A DNA stretch of 33,421 nt from Lysobacterales bacterium (GCA_019510195.1 JAEKKW010000015.1:1-33421); one strand, 5' to 3'; positions 7,579 to 18,225 are shown, counted from the stretch's first letter. Program-made: numbers and translations. The notes: generated by a model from the letters alone, not told the origin.

Positions 7579-8136
7579 ATGACCCGCGTGCAACGCCGCC
7601 TCTCGATCACCGCCGCCATTCTCCTGGCGATCCTCGCCGTCTTCTGGTTTTCCGGCCCGTTCGCCGCGATCCACGGCCTGCGCAAGGCGATCGCCGCGAA
7701 GGACGCGAGCGCGCTGGAGACCTACGTCGACTTCCCCGCATTGCGCGGCAACCTGTCGCCGCAGATCGAGGACCGCATCGCCCGCAGCATCTCCGCCCGG
7801 CTTGGCAGCAGCGCCAATGGCGGGCTGGTCGGCAGGGCGGCGAAGGCGATCTCCGACAACGCGGTCAACGCGATGGCGACGCCGGCGGGCATCGGCGTGC
7901 TGCTGCAAGGCGACGCGCTCTACAAGCAGGTCGGCGGCGACACTGTCGGGGACGGAGCGATCAGGACCGCGCGGCCGGTGGATCCATTTGCCGGCACGCA
8001 TGGCCGCTTCGAATCGCTGACCCGCTACGTCGCGACCATGACCACCGATGGTGGCGATGTCGGTTTCGTGTTCGAGCCGCGCGGATTGCGCTGGAAGATC
8101 ACGAATATCCGTTTGCCGCAGCCGAAACGCGGCTGA
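7579..8136 (+). CDS. DUF2939 family protein, membrane-anchored or exported
   Basis: Small protein of 185 residues. One N-terminal hydrophobic segment (about 10-27, ITAAILLAILAVFWFSG) could be an uncleaved anchor. It is followed by IHGLRKAIAAKDASALETYVDFPALRGNLSPQIEDRI, typical of DUF2939. The rest would lie in the periplasm. The start is 2 bases after the DUF2461 stop, so the gene ends the kyn-sbcB operon. Its own stop is only 3 bases from the convergent 5'-nucleotidase stop, leaving no room for separate terminators. Function unknown. Confidence 0.75.
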   Translation: MTRVQRRLSITAAILLAILAVFWFSGPFAAIHGLRKAIAAKDASALETYVDFPALRGNLSPQIEDRIARSISARLGSSANGGLVGRAAKAISDNAVNAMATPAGIGVLLQGDALYKQVGGDTVGDGAIRTARPVDPFAGTHGRFESLTRYVATMTTDGGDVGFVFEPRGLRWKITNIRLPQPKRG

Positions 8137-8139
8137 AAC

Positions 8140-9084
8140 TCACTCGTTAGCGACGCCGTGCGGCACGTGCCCCGCGGCAACGTGCCGGCGCGCGGAATCG
8201 ATGTTGTGCAATGAATCGTCGAAGAAAATGTCGGCGCCGAACGCGTTGAGGAATTCGCCCTTGTCGCGGCCACCGAGGAACAGCGCTTCGTCCAGGCGCA
8301 CGTCCCATTCGCGCAGGGTGCGGATCACCCGTTCGTGCGCGGGCGCCGACCGCGCTGTGACCAGTGCGGTGCGGATCGGCGCGTCATCGCCGGCCGGGAA
8401 TGCCAGTTGCAGATCGTGCAGGGCCTGCAGGAATGGCCGGAATGGCCCGCCCGACAATGGTTCGTGTGCGTGCGCGCGTTCGTGGCGTCCGAAGGCTTCC
8501 AGTCCTTGCGTGCGCGAGACGCGTTCGCCCTCGTCACCGAAGACCACGGCATCGCCGTCGAAGGCGATCCGCAACTGCTCGCGGGTCGGCTCGCTGGCAC
8601 GCGCGGGCAGGATCGTCGCCGCGGCAATGCCGGCGTTCAGCGCGCGCCGCACCGATTCCTGGTTGGCCGAGAGCAGCAACGACGCGCCAAACGGCTTGAT
8701 GTAGGGCCACACCGGCGCGCCCGAGGTGAACGTGGCACGGCGGATGTCGAGGCCGTGATGCTGGATCGAGTTGAACACGCGCAGGCCGGTATCCGGCGAA
8801 TTGCGCGACAGCAGGATCACTTCGACCCGTGGCGCTTCCGCGGTCGCACCCAGCCGCGTGTTCAACGCCAGCAGCTTGCGCACCAGCGGGAATGCGATGC
8901 CCGGAGGCAGTGGCTCGTCCTCGCGGGCACGCTGGTGCTGGCTGAAAGCCTCGACGCCCTCGCGCTCGAACAGGCCGTGGCTGTCCTCCATCTCGAACAG
9001 CGCGCGCGAGGTGATCGCGACGACCAGGATCGGTTGCTTCGCTGGCTCCATCACCACAGCTTGCGCTGGCGTGGTCTCGCTCAT
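8140..9084 (-). CDS. 5'-nucleotidase, cN-I type
   Basis: Predicted cytosolic HAD-fold 5'-nucleotidase of the cN-I (NT5C1/PF06189-like) family, releasing phosphate from nucleoside monophosphates. The start is the ATG at 9084, which overlaps the GH92 stop (ATGA); the longer frame from 9408 lies inside GH92. The 314-residue product starts near KQPILVVAITSRALFEMEDSHGLFEREGVEAF, typical of the family. An acidic FDGDAVVFGDEGE motif is near residue 190. The end carries LDEALFLGGRDKGEFLNAFGADIFFDDS, the second acidic motif. There is no signal peptide. Its tight link to an exported mannosidase is unexplained. Confidence 0.82.
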   Translation of the reverse strand: MSETTPAQAVVMEPAKQPILVVAITSRALFEMEDSHGLFEREGVEAFSQHQRAREDEPLPPGIAFPLVRKLLALNTRLGATAEAPRVEVILLSRNSPDTGLRVFNSIQHHGLDIRRATFTSGAPVWPYIKPFGASLLLSANQESVRRALNAGIAAATILPARASEPTREQLRIAFDGDAVVFGDEGERVSRTQGLEAFGRHERAHAHEPLSGGPFRPFLQALHDLQLAFPAGDDAPIRTALVTARSAPAHERVIRTLREWDVRLDEALFLGGRDKGEFLNAFGADIFFDDSLHNIDSARRHVAAGHVPHGVANE

Positions 9085-11438
9085 TGCGATGAGGTGGCAC
9101 TCATCGAATAGGGCTGGCGATCGGGATGCGTGCCCCAGCCCTTGTCCGGTTCGGCCTGCATGTGGAAACGCAACTCGCCGCCGGCCATGATCTCGTCGTG
9201 GCGCAGGAAGGCGCGATCCAGCGGCTTGCCGTTCAGGCGCGCGCTGCCGACATAACCATGCGCGGCATCCAGTCCTTCGGCGATGATGCGGAAGGTCTTG
9301 CCGTTCGGCAGGTGCAGCGCGACTTCCGGCAGGAACGGCCGGCCGATGATGTATTCGTTGCTGCCCGGCGTCACCGGATAGAAGCCCATCGCGGTGAAGA
9401 CATACCACGCCGACATCTGGCCAAGGTCGTCGTTGCCGGAAAGACCATCGGGACGCGGCGCGTACTGGGTGCGCATGATTTCAACGAGCCGTGCCTGGGT
9501 GCGCCACGGCTGCCCGGCGTAGCTGTAGAGATAGGCGACGTGGTGGCTGGGTTCGTTGCCGTGTGCGTACCAGCCGATCAGGCCGGTGATGTCTTCCATG
9601 TGTTCGAACAGTTTCGAATCGACCTTGGCGTCGAACACCTGGTCGAGTTTCGCCAGCAGCTTGTCGCTGCCACCGTGCGCTTTTGCCAGACCGGTGACGT
9701 CCTGCGGCACGTACCACGAGTATTGCCAGGCATTGCCTTCGGTGTAGTCGCTGCCGTAACCGCTGGCCGTCGGATCGAACGGGGTGCGGAACTTGCCGTC
9801 GCCCAGGCGCGCGCGCATGAAGCCGGTCGCCGGATCGAAGGCATGCTGCCAGTTCGCCGCACGCTTGAAGTAGCGATCGGCGACGTCCTTGCGACCCATC
9901 GTCTGCGCGACGCGCGCGATGGTCCAGTCGTCGTAGGCGTATTCCAGGGTCTTCGACGCCGCCTCGCCTTCCTCGTCGATGGCGACGTAACCGCGCTTCA
10001 TGTAACCGTCGAGTCCGCCGTAGGGTCCGTATTCGGCACTGGCGGTCATCGCCTTCAGGGCGGCATCACCGTCATAGCCGCGAATGCCCTTCATCCATGC
10101 GTCGGCGATCACCGGCACCGCGTGGTAGCCGATCATCGTCCACGTTTCCTGGCCGTGGAACGCCCACACCGGCAGGATGCCGTAGGGACTTTCGCGCTGG
10201 CTGGACAGCAGCGAATTGACGATGTCGTTGGTCTGTTGCGCGGGGCGCGTCAACGTCAGCAGCGGATGCAGCGCGCGATAGGTATCCCACAGCGAGAACG
10301 TCGAATAATTCGTCCACCCCTTGGCTTGGTGCACGGCATTGTCCGGCCCGCGATAGCGGCCGTCGACGTCCATGAACAGCGACGGCCCCATGTAGGCGTG
10401 GTACAGCGCCGAATACGCCATCCGCGTGTCATCGACAGGCGCGTGGATGTCGAGCACGCCCAGCGCGTCCTCCCAGGTCTTGCGCGCCTGCGCGTGGACG
10501 CGATCGAAATCGAAATCGGGGACTTCGGCGTCGAGGTTGGCGATGGCGCCGTCTTCGCTCACCGGCGAGATCGCGACCTTGACCACCAGCGGCGCATCCA
10601 GCGCGCCGAAATCGAAGCTGCCGGTCAGCTGGCGACCTTCGATCTGCGCGCGTTGCGCCGGCTGTTTCGACGCCGGCGTGGCGAAGCCCTTGTAGGGCAC
10701 GTCCTTCTCGCTGTCCTGCAGCGCATGGCCGCTCAACGGCCGCGAGAAGCGCATGGCGAAATAGAGCTGGCGACCGGGTGCCCAGCCGCGCGTCGCGCGG
10801 AATCCGGTCACGGTGCCATCGGGACGCAGGCGCAGGCGCGACCACAGCACCTTGCCGGGATAGTCGTACATCGAGGTGCGCAGGTCGACCAGCACGTGCG
10901 CCTGCTTTCCCTTCGGGAAGGCGTAGCGATGGACGCCGACGCGTTGCGTTGCGGTGAGTTCGACGCGAACGTCGCGATCATCCAGCGTGACCGCGTAATA
11001 GCCCGGCTTGGCCACTTCGCTGGCGTGGTTGAAATGCGCGGTGTAGCCGCTGCCTGGTTTGTCGGGATCACCGCGTTCGGTCCTGACCTCGGCGACCTGC
11101 GGGATCAGCAGGACATCACCGAGGTCGGAATGGCCGGTGCCGGAAAAATGCGTGTGCGAAAAACCGACGATGCTGCTGTCGCGATGGTTGTAGCCGGCCG
11201 CCCAGCCGTAGCCGTCCTTGCGCTGCTGGATGCGGGTATCCGGGCTCAACTGCACCATGCCGAACGGCAGCGTCGCGCCGGGAAAGGTGTGGCCATCGCC
11301 ACCGGTGCCGATCATCGGATCGGCGGCTTGGTAGCCACGCTGACCGGCTGCGCGCCAGTCGTCGGCGCTCCACGCCGGCGTCGACGACATCAGTGCCACT
11401 CCGCCAGCAATGGCGATGGCGAACGTTTTCCACTGCAT
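9081..11438 (-). CDS. GH92 family alpha-mannosidase, exported
   Basis: Calcium-dependent exo-acting alpha-mannosidase (usually alpha-1,2) of glycoside hydrolase family 92. The 785-residue product has a signal peptide (about 1-24, cleavage after AWS-A). The N-terminal beta-sandwich begins DPMIGTGGDGHTFPGATLPFGMVQLSPDT and includes FSHTHFSGTGHSDLGDVLL. The alpha/alpha-toroid holds the catalytic-acid segment HGNEPSHHVAYLYSYAGQPW (Glu near residue 629). The GNDDLGQMSAWYVFTAMGFYPV segment carries the Asp pair. A GAGGA-like Shine-Dalgarno sequence (GAGGA, 11450-11446) lies 7 bases before the ATG. It sits 27 bp downstream of NAD kinase in an otherwise cytosolic operon. The likely role is use of mannose-containing glycans outside the cytoplasm. 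Confidence 0.92.
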   Translation of the reverse strand: MQWKTFAIAIAGGVALMSSTPAWSADDWRAAGQRGYQAADPMIGTGGDGHTFPGATLPFGMVQLSPDTRIQQRKDGYGWAAGYNHRDSSIVGFSHTHFSGTGHSDLGDVLLIPQVAEVRTERGDPDKPGSGYTAHFNHASEVAKPGYYAVTLDDRDVRVELTATQRVGVHRYAFPKGKQAHVLVDLRTSMYDYPGKVLWSRLRLRPDGTVTGFRATRGWAPGRQLYFAMRFSRPLSGHALQDSEKDVPYKGFATPASKQPAQRAQIEGRQLTGSFDFGALDAPLVVKVAISPVSEDGAIANLDAEVPDFDFDRVHAQARKTWEDALGVLDIHAPVDDTRMAYSALYHAYMGPSLFMDVDGRYRGPDNAVHQAKGWTNYSTFSLWDTYRALHPLLTLTRPAQQTNDIVNSLLSSQRESPYGILPVWAFHGQETWTMIGYHAVPVIADAWMKGIRGYDGDAALKAMTASAEYGPYGGLDGYMKRGYVAIDEEGEAASKTLEYAYDDWTIARVAQTMGRKDVADRYFKRAANWQHAFDPATGFMRARLGDGKFRTPFDPTASGYGSDYTEGNAWQYSWYVPQDVTGLAKAHGGSDKLLAKLDQVFDAKVDSKLFEHMEDITGLIGWYAHGNEPSHHVAYLYSYAGQPWRTQARLVEIMRTQYAPRPDGLSGNDDLGQMSAWYVFTAMGFYPVTPGSNEYIIGRPFLPEVALHLPNGKTFRIIAEGLDAAHGYVGSARLNGKPLDRAFLRHDEIMAGGELRFHMQAEPDKGWGTHPDRQPYSMSATSSQ

Positions 11439-11465
11439 GATTCCATCCTCATCGAATTATGAAGC

Positions 11466-12233
11466 TCAGGCGATGAACTGCTCGCTGAGTATCCGCTCCT
11501 CGAGACCGAGCTCGGCATCGAACAGCAAGGTGACCGCGCGTCCCGGCGCCTCGCGCACGAAGACATCGACGACATCACGCACTTCGTGCGAATCGGCGGT
11601 GGCGCTCACAGGCCGCTTGTAGGGATCGAGGATGCGGAAGCGCACTTCGGTCGCGGCCTTGAGCACCGCGCCGCGCCAGCGCCGCGGCCGGAACGGCGCG
11701 ATCGGCGTCAGCGCGACGACGTTCGCGCCCAACGGCAGGATCGGTCCGCCCGCGGAAAAGTTGTAGGCGGTGCTGCCGGCCGGCGTCGCCACCATCACGC
11801 CATCGCAGATCAGTTCTTCCAGGCGCGTCTGCCCGTGCAGGTCGATGGCGACATGCATGGCCTGGCGCGTCTGCCGCAGCAACGAGACCTCGTTGTAGGC
11901 GAGCGAGGTCACCGTCGCCCCGGACTCTGTCTGCGCGGTCATCTCCAGCGGATGCAGCACCGCCGGTTCGGCGCTGGCGATGCGTTCGCCGAGATCGCCG
12001 CCGCGGTACTGGTTCATCAGGAAACCGACCGTGCCCAGCTTCATGCCGTAGACCGGCTTGCCAAGCGCACCATGGCGATGCAGGGTCTGCAGCATGAAGC
12101 CGTCGCCGCCGAGCGCGACCAGCACGTCGGCGTCTTCCGGCCTGACCCGGCCATGCGCGGATTCAAGTGCAGCCAGTGCCGACTGCGCGTCGGCACTGTT
12201 GCTGGCGAGAAAGGCGATGCGGGGGTCGGCCAT
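11466..12233 (-). CDS. nadK: NAD kinase
   Basis: ATP-dependent phosphorylation of NAD to NADP. I take the ATG at 12233 ([12 protein letters not shown]); the longer upstream frame overlaps the glutamate dehydrogenase gene. The 255-residue product has the diagnostic GGDG motif ([12 protein letters not shown], Asp44), then [18 protein letters not shown] with the NE pair, and the Gly-rich [24 protein letters not shown] short leader is missing compared with enteric NadK, giving a compact form. It lies 17 bp downstream of gdh and 27 bp upstream of GH92. No strong Shine-Dalgarno sequence is visible. Confidence 0.93.
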   Translation of the reverse strand: MADPRIAFLASNSADAQSALAALESAHGRVRPEDADVLVALGGDGFMLQTLHRHGALGKPVYGMKLGTVGFLMNQYRGGDLGERIASAEPAVLHPLEMTAQTESGATVTSLAYNEVSLLRQTRQAMHVAIDLHGQTRLEELICDGVMVATPAGSTAYNFSAGGPILPLGANVVALTPIAPFRPRRWRGAVLKAATEVRFRILDPYKRPVSATADSHEVRDVVDVFVREAPGRAVTLLFDAELGLEERILSEQFIA

Positions 12234-12250
12234 GCGGCGAGGATAGCGCG

Positions 12251-15200
12251 TCAGCTGCGATCCGCCAGCTGCGCCAAACGCTGCACCGCGACCGAGACCG
12301 TCGGATAGTCCAGCGTTTTCTGCGCCGCCAGCTCCGACAGCATCGACAGGGTGAAGCGCAGCGTCTGGTCGTCGCGACCCAGCCATGCCGCGACCTTGCC
12401 TTCGGGGTCCTTGCCGTTCATCGGCAACACCTGCTCGGTCAGCTTGCGCATCTGCGTCGCCAGTTCGTCGCGCAGCACGCCGCGCGCGACCGCATGCCAG
12501 CGGCCGTCGACCTTGAGGGCCTCGATCTGCTCGCGCAGCCAGGGTTCGCGCAGGGCATCGCCGAGACGGAAGTAGACCTTGGCCACGTCGATCACCTTGA
12601 GCTTGCGCGCACGCGCCAACTCGATGATGTTCGGGCACGGATCCAGGTACGGCAGCGCCGACAACTGATCGGCCAGCGCCGCCGGCACACCCTTGGCGCG
12701 CCAGGCCTTGCGGGTTTCCTCGTAGGCCGGGCGTTGCGACGGATGGAGGATGCCTTCGCCGGCACGAATGTCACGGAAACCGTCGTGATAGCGGTCGACC
12801 GCTTCCTGGATGTTGGGGATCGCGCCGGGACGCGACAGCAGCCAGCGGGTGAAGCTGCGCTGCAGTTCCCAGATCACCATCAATGCATCGACCTGCACCG
12901 AATCGTCGACCTTGCCGTCGAGCGCATCGATCTGCGTCCACAACTCGCGCGCATCCAGCGTTTCGCGGGTGATGGTGTAGGCCTTGGCGATGTCGCCGAT
13001 GCTGCGGCCGCTGTCTTCCTGCATGCGCATCAGGAAAGTCGCGCCCATGCGGTTGATGGTCGAGTTGGTCACCGCGGTGGCGATGATCTCGCGCTTCAGG
13101 CGGTGATCCTCCATCGCCTTGGCGTACTTCTTCTGCAGCGGTTCCGGGAAGTAGCGCACCAGCTCGCGCGAGAGATACGGATCTTCCGGAACGTCGCTGG
13201 CCACCAGCTGCGGATACGCCACCAGCTTCGAGTACGACAGCAGCACGCAGAGTTCCGGACGGGTCAGGCCCTGGCCGCGCGCCTTGCGATCGGCGAGTTC
13301 GGCGTCGGACGGCAGGAATTCGATCTGGCGATCGAGCAGGCCCTGCGCTTCCAGCGTGCGCATGAAATGCACCTTGGAACCCATGCGCGACTGCGACATC
13401 CGCTCCATCAGGCTCAGCGCCTGGTTCTGCCGGTAGTTGTCGTTGAGCACCAGGCCGGCGACTTCGTTGGTCATCGATGCCAGCAGCTTGTTGCGTTCCG
13501 GCAGCTTGAGCTTGCCCTTCTGCACTTCGCCGTTGAGCAGGATCTTGATGTTCACCTCGTGATCTGAGGTGTCGACGCCCGCGGAGTTGTCGATGAAATC
13601 AGTATTGAGGAGGACGCCGTGCTGCGACGCCTCGACGCGGCCGAGCTGGGTCAGGCCGAGGTTGCCGCCCTCGCCCACGATCTTGCAGCGGAGGTCGCGG
13701 CCATCGACGCGCAAGGCGTTGTTGGCGCGATCGCCGACGTCGGCATTGGTCTCGTGGCTCGACTTCACGTAGGTGCCGATGCCGCCATTCCACAGCAGAT
13801 CGACCGGCGACTTCAGGATCGCCGACATCAGTTCGGTCGGGCTCAGCGCCTGGACGTCGCTGGAGATGCCGAGCGCAGCCTTGATTTCCCCCGACAGCTT
13901 GATCGACTTCTCGGCGCGCGAATACACGCCACCGCCCTTGCTGATCAGCCTGGCGTCGTAGTCGGCCCAGCTCGAACGCGGCAGCTTGAACATGCGCTGG
14001 CGTTCCTTGAACGTCACCGCCGCGTCCGGATTCGGATCGAGGAAAATGTGGCGGTGGTCGAACGCGGCGATCAGGCGCGTGCACTTCGACAGCAGCATGC
14101 CGTTGCCGAAGACATCGCCCGACATGTCGCCGATGCCGACGCAGGTGAAGTCCTGCTTCTGGCAATCGCGGTTCATGGCACGGAAATGGCGTTCGACCGA
14201 TTCCCACGCACCGCGCGCGGTGATGCCCATGCCCTTGTGGTCGTAACCGACCGAACCACCGGAAGCGAAGGCGTCGTCCAGCCAGAAGCCATGCGCCTGG
14301 GCGATGCCGTTGGCGATGTCGGAGAAGGTCGCGGTGCCCTTGTCGGCGGCAACGACCAGATACGGATCATCGTTGTCGTGGCGCACGACGTTCGACGGAT
14401 GCACGATCTTGCCGTTGGCGGCGATGTTGTCGGTGATGTCGAGCAGGCCGTTGATGAAGCGCTTGTAGCAGGCCACGCCTTCGTTGAACCAGGCATCGCG
14501 ATCGACCGCCATGTCCGGCAACTGCTTGGCGAAGAAACCGCCCTTGGATCCGACCGGCACGATCACCGTGTTCTTCACCATCTGCGCCTTGACCAGGCCC
14601 AGTACTTCGGTGCGGAAGTCCTCGCGGCGATCCGACCAGCGCAAGCCGCCACGCGCGACCGGCCCGAAACGCAGGTGGATGCCTTCCACGCGCGGTCCGC
14701 ACACCCAGATTTCGCGATAGGGGCGCGGCTTCGGCAGGTCCGGCACCGTGGCGCAATCGAGCTTGAACGCCAGGTAGTCGGCGGGGCCGCCGTCCTTGCG
14801 CTTGCCGTCGGCGTAGTCGATGTAATAGTTGGTGCGCAGGGTGGCGTCGATCACGCCCATGAAGCTGCGCAGGATGCGGTCCTCGTCGAGGCTCTTGACG
14901 GAATCGAGCTGCGCCAGGATTTCGGCGTGCGTCGCCTTGATCCGCGCCTCGCGCCCCTTGTCGCCCGCAGGATCGAAGCGGGCTTCGAAATATTCCACCA
15001 GCAGGCGTGCCAGCAGCGGATAGTGCCCGAAGGTGGCTTCGACATAGCTCTGCGAGAACGGCACGCCCAGCTGCATCAGGTATTTGCAGTAGGCGCGCAA
15101 CATCGCCACCTGCTTCCAGCGCAGCCCTGCGCCCAGCACCAGGCGGTTGAAGCCGTCGTTCTCGAGCTCGCCGCGCCAGACGCGGCCGAAGGCTTCGGTG

Positions 15201-16981
15201 AAGAAGCCGACGCTGTCACCATTGACCATCGTGCCCGCGGACGGGCGCACTTCCAGGTCCTGGATGGAATACGGCTGGTCGTCCACGATGACGTCGTGCG
15301 GATATTCGGTGATGACCTGCAGGCCCATGTTGTCGAGCATCGGCAGCACTTCCGACAGCGGCAGGCTGCCGTTGCGATGGAACAGCTTGACCTCGATGCA
15401 GTCGGCGCAATGGCTGGCGGCGGGATCGGTGCGCAGGTTGATGCCGAGACTGTCGTCGGTGGTCAATTTCGCCAGTTCGACGACATCATTTGCGGCGGCT
15501 TCCGGCGTTGCTTCCTCGATATACGCGGAACTCAAGGCGCGGCCGAAACGCTTGGACAACGCCAGGCCTTCGCTTTCGCCATGGCGCGCGACCAGCACAT
15601 CGTTGAGGCGATCGTGCCAGTTGCGCACGGTTTCGGCCAGGCGCACTTCCAGTCCGGTGATGTCGAACTTGGTCTCGCGCGCACCTTCGCGCGGACGCAC
15701 GATCAGGTGCAGCTGCGCCAGTGGCGAATCGCCCATCGTCACGTGGCTTTCGACGTGGTCGGCGGACAACGCATCCTTCAACATCGCCTCGATGCGCAGG
15801 CGCATGTCGGTGTTGAAGCGTTCGCGCGGCACGTAGACAAGCACTGAATAGAAACGGCCGTAACGATCGCGGCGCAGGAACAGCTTGCTGTCGACGCGCT
15901 CCTGCAAGCCGAGCACGCCGTTGCCGAGCGACAACAGTTCGTCATGCGTGGACTGGAACAGCTCGTCGCGCGGCAACGTTTCCATGATGTGGCGCAATGC
16001 CTTGGCGCTGTGTCCCTGCGCCGGCAGGCCGGAATCCTTCATCACCCGCTCGTAGCGGCTGCGCACCACCGGGATGTCCCACGGGCGATGGTTGTAGACG
16101 CTCGAGGTGAACAGGCCGATGAACCGCTTTTCCGACACCGGCTTGCCCTTGGCATCGAACTCGACCACCCCGATGTAATCCATGTAACCGCGGCGATGGA
16201 CGCTGGCACGCGCATTGGTCTTGGACAGGATCAACGGCTCGAGCAGGCCGGATTTCTGTACCTTGTGCGCGTCGAGAGACTTCAACGGACGCGGTTTGCC
16301 GGAATCCTTGCCGCGCAGCAGGCCGAGGCCGCTGCCGTCGACCGCCACCAGCGCGTCCTCGCCACCACGCTTCTCGACCTTGTATTCGCGATAGCCGAGG
16401 AAGGTGAAGTGATTGTTCGCGGCCCAGCGCAGGAATTCGCGCGATTCCGCCAGCACTTCGGCCGACACCGGGCCCTTGCCCTTGGCCAGGCCTTCGGCGG
16501 CGACTTCCATCGCCTCGCGCATGCGCGGCCAGTCCTCGACCGAAGCGCGAACATCGGCCAGCACCGTGGTGATCGTGCGCTCGATGTCCTTGGCGTCAGA
16601 GGCATCGAGGCGATCCATCTCGACATGGATGAAGGATTCGTTGTGCAGCACCGGATGCAGCAGGGTGTACACGGTGATGCCGCGCTCGGTCAGCGCGTTG
16701 GTGATCGAATCGACCAGGAACGGCATGTCGTCGTTGGCGACCTGCAGCACGCTGCGCGGCGTCTCCCAGCCGTTGGCCTTCGGCGTCGGATTGAACACGC
16801 GGACCGCGGCGGCGCCACGCTTGCGCTTGCGCGCGAAGGCCAAAGCATCGCTGGCGATCGCCGTCCGGGTCGCGGCGGAATGCGCCTGCAATTCCTCGGG
16901 CGATTGGTGGGCGTAGAGCGCGGTGGCGAACGCGCGTTCGTCGGGAACAGATTTGTTTGAAGCAGGTTTCCTGGAAGTCAT
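12251..16981 (-). CDS. gdhB: NAD-specific glutamate dehydrogenase, large (about 180 kDa) type
   Basis: Oxidative deamination of glutamate to 2-oxoglutarate with NAD, a catabolic route. The 1576-residue product is in the range of the very large bacterial class (GDH-180/PF05088). A regulatory N-terminal half (about 1-700) contains ACT-like parts such as [20 protein letters not shown] and [12 protein letters not shown]. The catalytic core follows near residues 760-1200, with [40 protein letters not shown], the [17 protein letters not shown] nucleotide-binding segment and [19 protein letters not shown] helical C-terminal region closes it. The ATG is 7 bases after the acyl-CoA dehydrogenase stop, with GAGGA in front, so the two are co-transcribed. 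Confidence 0.95.
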   Translation of the reverse strand: MTSRKPASNKSVPDERAFATALYAHQSPEELQAHSAATRTAIASDALAFARKRKRGAAAVRVFNPTPKANGWETPRSVLQVANDDMPFLVDSITNALTERGITVYTLLHPVLHNESFIHVEMDRLDASDAKDIERTITTVLADVRASVEDWPRMREAMEVAAEGLAKGKGPVSAEVLAESREFLRWAANNHFTFLGYREYKVEKRGGEDALVAVDGSGLGLLRGKDSGKPRPLKSLDAHKVQKSGLLEPLILSKTNARASVHRRGYMDYIGVVEFDAKGKPVSEKRFIGLFTSSVYNHRPWDIPVVRSRYERVMKDSGLPAQGHSAKALRHIMETLPRDELFQSTHDELLSLGNGVLGLQERVDSKLFLRRDRYGRFYSVLVYVPRERFNTDMRLRIEAMLKDALSADHVESHVTMGDSPLAQLHLIVRPREGARETKFDITGLEVRLAETVRNWHDRLNDVLVARHGESEGLALSKRFGRALSSAYIEEATPEAAANDVVELAKLTTDDSLGINLRTDPAASHCADCIEVKLFHRNGSLPLSEVLPMLDNMGLQVITEYPHDVIVDDQPYSIQDLEVRPSAGTMVNGDSVGFFTEAFGRVWRGELENDGFNRLVLGAGLRWKQVAMLRAYCKYLMQLGVPFSQSYVEATFGHYPLLARLLVEYFEARFDPAGDKGREARIKATHAEILAQLDSVKSLDEDRILRSFMGVIDATLRTNYYIDYADGKRKDGGPADYLAFKLDCATVPDLPKPRPYREIWVCGPRVEGIHLRFGPVARGGLRWSDRREDFRTEVLGLVKAQMVKNTVIVPVGSKGGFFAKQLPDMAVDRDAWFNEGVACYKRFINGLLDITDNIAANGKIVHPSNVVRHDNDDPYLVVAADKGTATFSDIANGIAQAHGFWLDDAFASGGSVGYDHKGMGITARGAWESVERHFRAMNRDCQKQDFTCVGIGDMSGDVFGNGMLLSKCTRLIAAFDHRHIFLDPNPDAAVTFKERQRMFKLPRSSWADYDARLISKGGGVYSRAEKSIKLSGEIKAALGISSDVQALSPTELMSAILKSPVDLLWNGGIGTYVKSSHETNADVGDRANNALRVDGRDLRCKIVGEGGNLGLTQLGRVEASQHGVLLNTDFIDNSAGVDTSDHEVNIKILLNGEVQKGKLKLPERNKLLASMTNEVAGLVLNDNYRQNQALSLMERMSQSRMGSKVHFMRTLEAQGLLDRQIEFLPSDAELADRKARGQGLTRPELCVLLSYSKLVAYPQLVASDVPEDPYLSRELVRYFPEPLQKKYAKAMEDHRLKREIIATAVTNSTINRMGATFLMRMQEDSGRSIGDIAKAYTITRETLDARELWTQIDALDGKVDDSVQVDALMVIWELQRSFTRWLLSRPGAIPNIQEAVDRYHDGFRDIRAGEGILHPSQRPAYEETRKAWRAKGVPAALADQLSALPYLDPCPNIIELARARKLKVIDVAKVYFRLGDALREPWLREQIEALKVDGRWHAVARGVLRDELATQMRKLTEQVLPMNGKDPEGKVAAWLGRDDQTLRFTLSMLSELAAQKTLDYPTVSVAVQRLAQLADRS

Positions 16982-16988
16982 GTGGTCC

Positions 16989-18137
16989 TCAACGCAGGCC
17001 GGTTTCGTGGCGGGCGATCACCAGACGCTGGATTTCGCTGGTGCCTTCGTAGATTTCGGTGATCTTGGCGTCGCGGAAGTAACGCTCGATCGGCATTTCC
17101 TTGGAATAACCCATGCCGCCGTGGATCTGCAGCGCCTGGTGGGTGATCCACATCGCCGCCTCCGATGCAGTGAGCTTGGCGACCGCGGCTTCGGTGGTGA
17201 ACTTCTTGCCCTGGCCCTTCAGCCATGCCGCGCGCAACGTCAGCAGGAAGGCGGCGTCGAGCTTGCACTTCATGTCGGCGATCTTGGCCTGGGTCATCTG
17301 GAAGGCGCCGATCGGCTGGCCGAAGGCCTTGCGTTCCTTGACGTAGGCGAGCGTCGCCTCGTACGCGGCGCGACCGATGCCGATCGCCTGCGAGGCGATG
17401 CCGATGCGGCCGGCGTCCAGCACGCTCATCGCGATCTTGAACCCGTGGCCTTCCTCGCCCAGCACGTCCTCCGGTTGCGCGACGTAATCGGCGAACTCGA
17501 TTTCGCAAGTCGCCGATGCGCGGATGCCGAGCTTGGGTTCGGTCTTGCCGCGATGGAAGCCGGCGCGATCGCCGTCGATCAGGAACGCAGTGATGCCGCG
17601 CGCGCCCTTGTCGGGATCGGTCATCGCGAACAGCACGAAATATTTGGCGACCGGGCCGGAAGTGATCCAGCTCTTCTTGCCGTTGATCCTGAAGCTGCCG
17701 TCGGCCTGCTTCACCGCGCGGCAGCGCATGGCGGTGGCGTCGGAACCGGACTGCGGCTCGGTCAGCGCGAACGCGCCGATTTCGCGGCCTTCGGCGATCG
17801 CGCGCACGTACTCCTGCTTCTGCGCTTCGCTGCCGTGGGTCAGGATGCCGTTGCAGAACAGCGAGTTGTTCACCGACATGATGGTGCTGTGGGCGGCATC
17901 GCCCTTGGCGATCTCGATCATGGCCAGCACGTAGGCGATCGGGTCCATCGCCGCGCCACCGTATTCGCCCGGCACCTCGATGCCCATCAGTCCGTTTTCG
18001 CCAAGGAGGCGGATGTTCTCGAGCGGGAATTCACCGCTGCGATCGTGGTCTTCGGCCGACGGGGCGATCTTCTCCTGCGCGATCCGCCGCGCCACGTCCT
18101 GAATCATCAACTGCTCTTCGGTGAAGCTGAAATCCAC
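16989..18137 (-). CDS. Acyl-CoA dehydrogenase family protein
   Basis: FAD-dependent acyl-CoA dehydrogenase, 382 residues, matching short/branched-chain enzymes in size. The likely start is the GTG at 18137, because GGGAG (18149-18145) lies 7 bases upstream; the in-frame GTG at 18143 is too close to it. Motifs are DFSFTEEQLMIQDVARRIAQ, the FAD/substrate loop FALTEPQSGSDATAM, WITSGPVAKYFVLFAMTD, the C-terminal QIHGGMGYSKEMPIERYFRDAKI, and the catalytic base Glu364 in IYEGTSEIQRLVIAR. Substrate chain type cannot be told from sequence alone. It is the first gene of the operon leading to gdh and nadK. Confidence 0.92.
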   Translation of the reverse strand: MDFSFTEEQLMIQDVARRIAQEKIAPSAEDHDRSGEFPLENIRLLGENGLMGIEVPGEYGGAAMDPIAYVLAMIEIAKGDAAHSTIMSVNNSLFCNGILTHGSEAQKQEYVRAIAEGREIGAFALTEPQSGSDATAMRCRAVKQADGSFRINGKKSWITSGPVAKYFVLFAMTDPDKGARGITAFLIDGDRAGFHRGKTEPKLGIRASATCEIEFADYVAQPEDVLGEEGHGFKIAMSVLDAGRIGIASQAIGIGRAAYEATLAYVKERKAFGQPIGAFQMTQAKIADMKCKLDAAFLLTLRAAWLKGQGKKFTTEAAVAKLTASEAAMWITHQALQIHGGMGYSKEMPIERYFRDAKITEIYEGTSEIQRLVIARHETGLR

Positions 18138-18169
18138 GATCACGCTCCCAATCGGAGTTGGAAAGCGAA

Positions 18170-18175
18170 ATTGTA
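18170..18175 (-). promoter_or_regulatory. Candidate -10 box for the acyl-CoA dehydrogenase operon
   Basis: TACAAT on the minus strand (18175-18170) fits a -10 element (5/6) and leaves a leader of about 25 bases. No convincing -35 hexamer stands at the right distance, where an A-rich tract and a GC-rich stretch lie, so an activator may be needed. Confidence 0.4.
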
Positions 18176-18194
18176 GCCCGCGGCGCTTTTTTTT

Positions 18195-18225
18195 CCGACC
18201 CGGCTTGACCCTGCGCCCGGGTCGG
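18195..18225. repeat. Perfect 9-bp inverted repeat in the divergent acd/metH promoter region
   Basis: CCGACCCGG (18195-18203) and CCGGGTCGG (18217-18225) are separated by 13 bases, which include the predicted -35 box of the plus-strand promoter. A run of eight T's precedes it on the plus strand. Since it lies between divergent promoters it is better seen as a possible regulator site than as a terminator. Confidence 0.45.

Noticed and set aside
18186-18225. T-run beside the 9-bp inverted repeat as a terminator.
   Set aside because: The T's precede the stem on the plus strand and lie as A's after it on the minus strand, so no U-run follows the hairpin in either direction; the region is also a divergent promoter.
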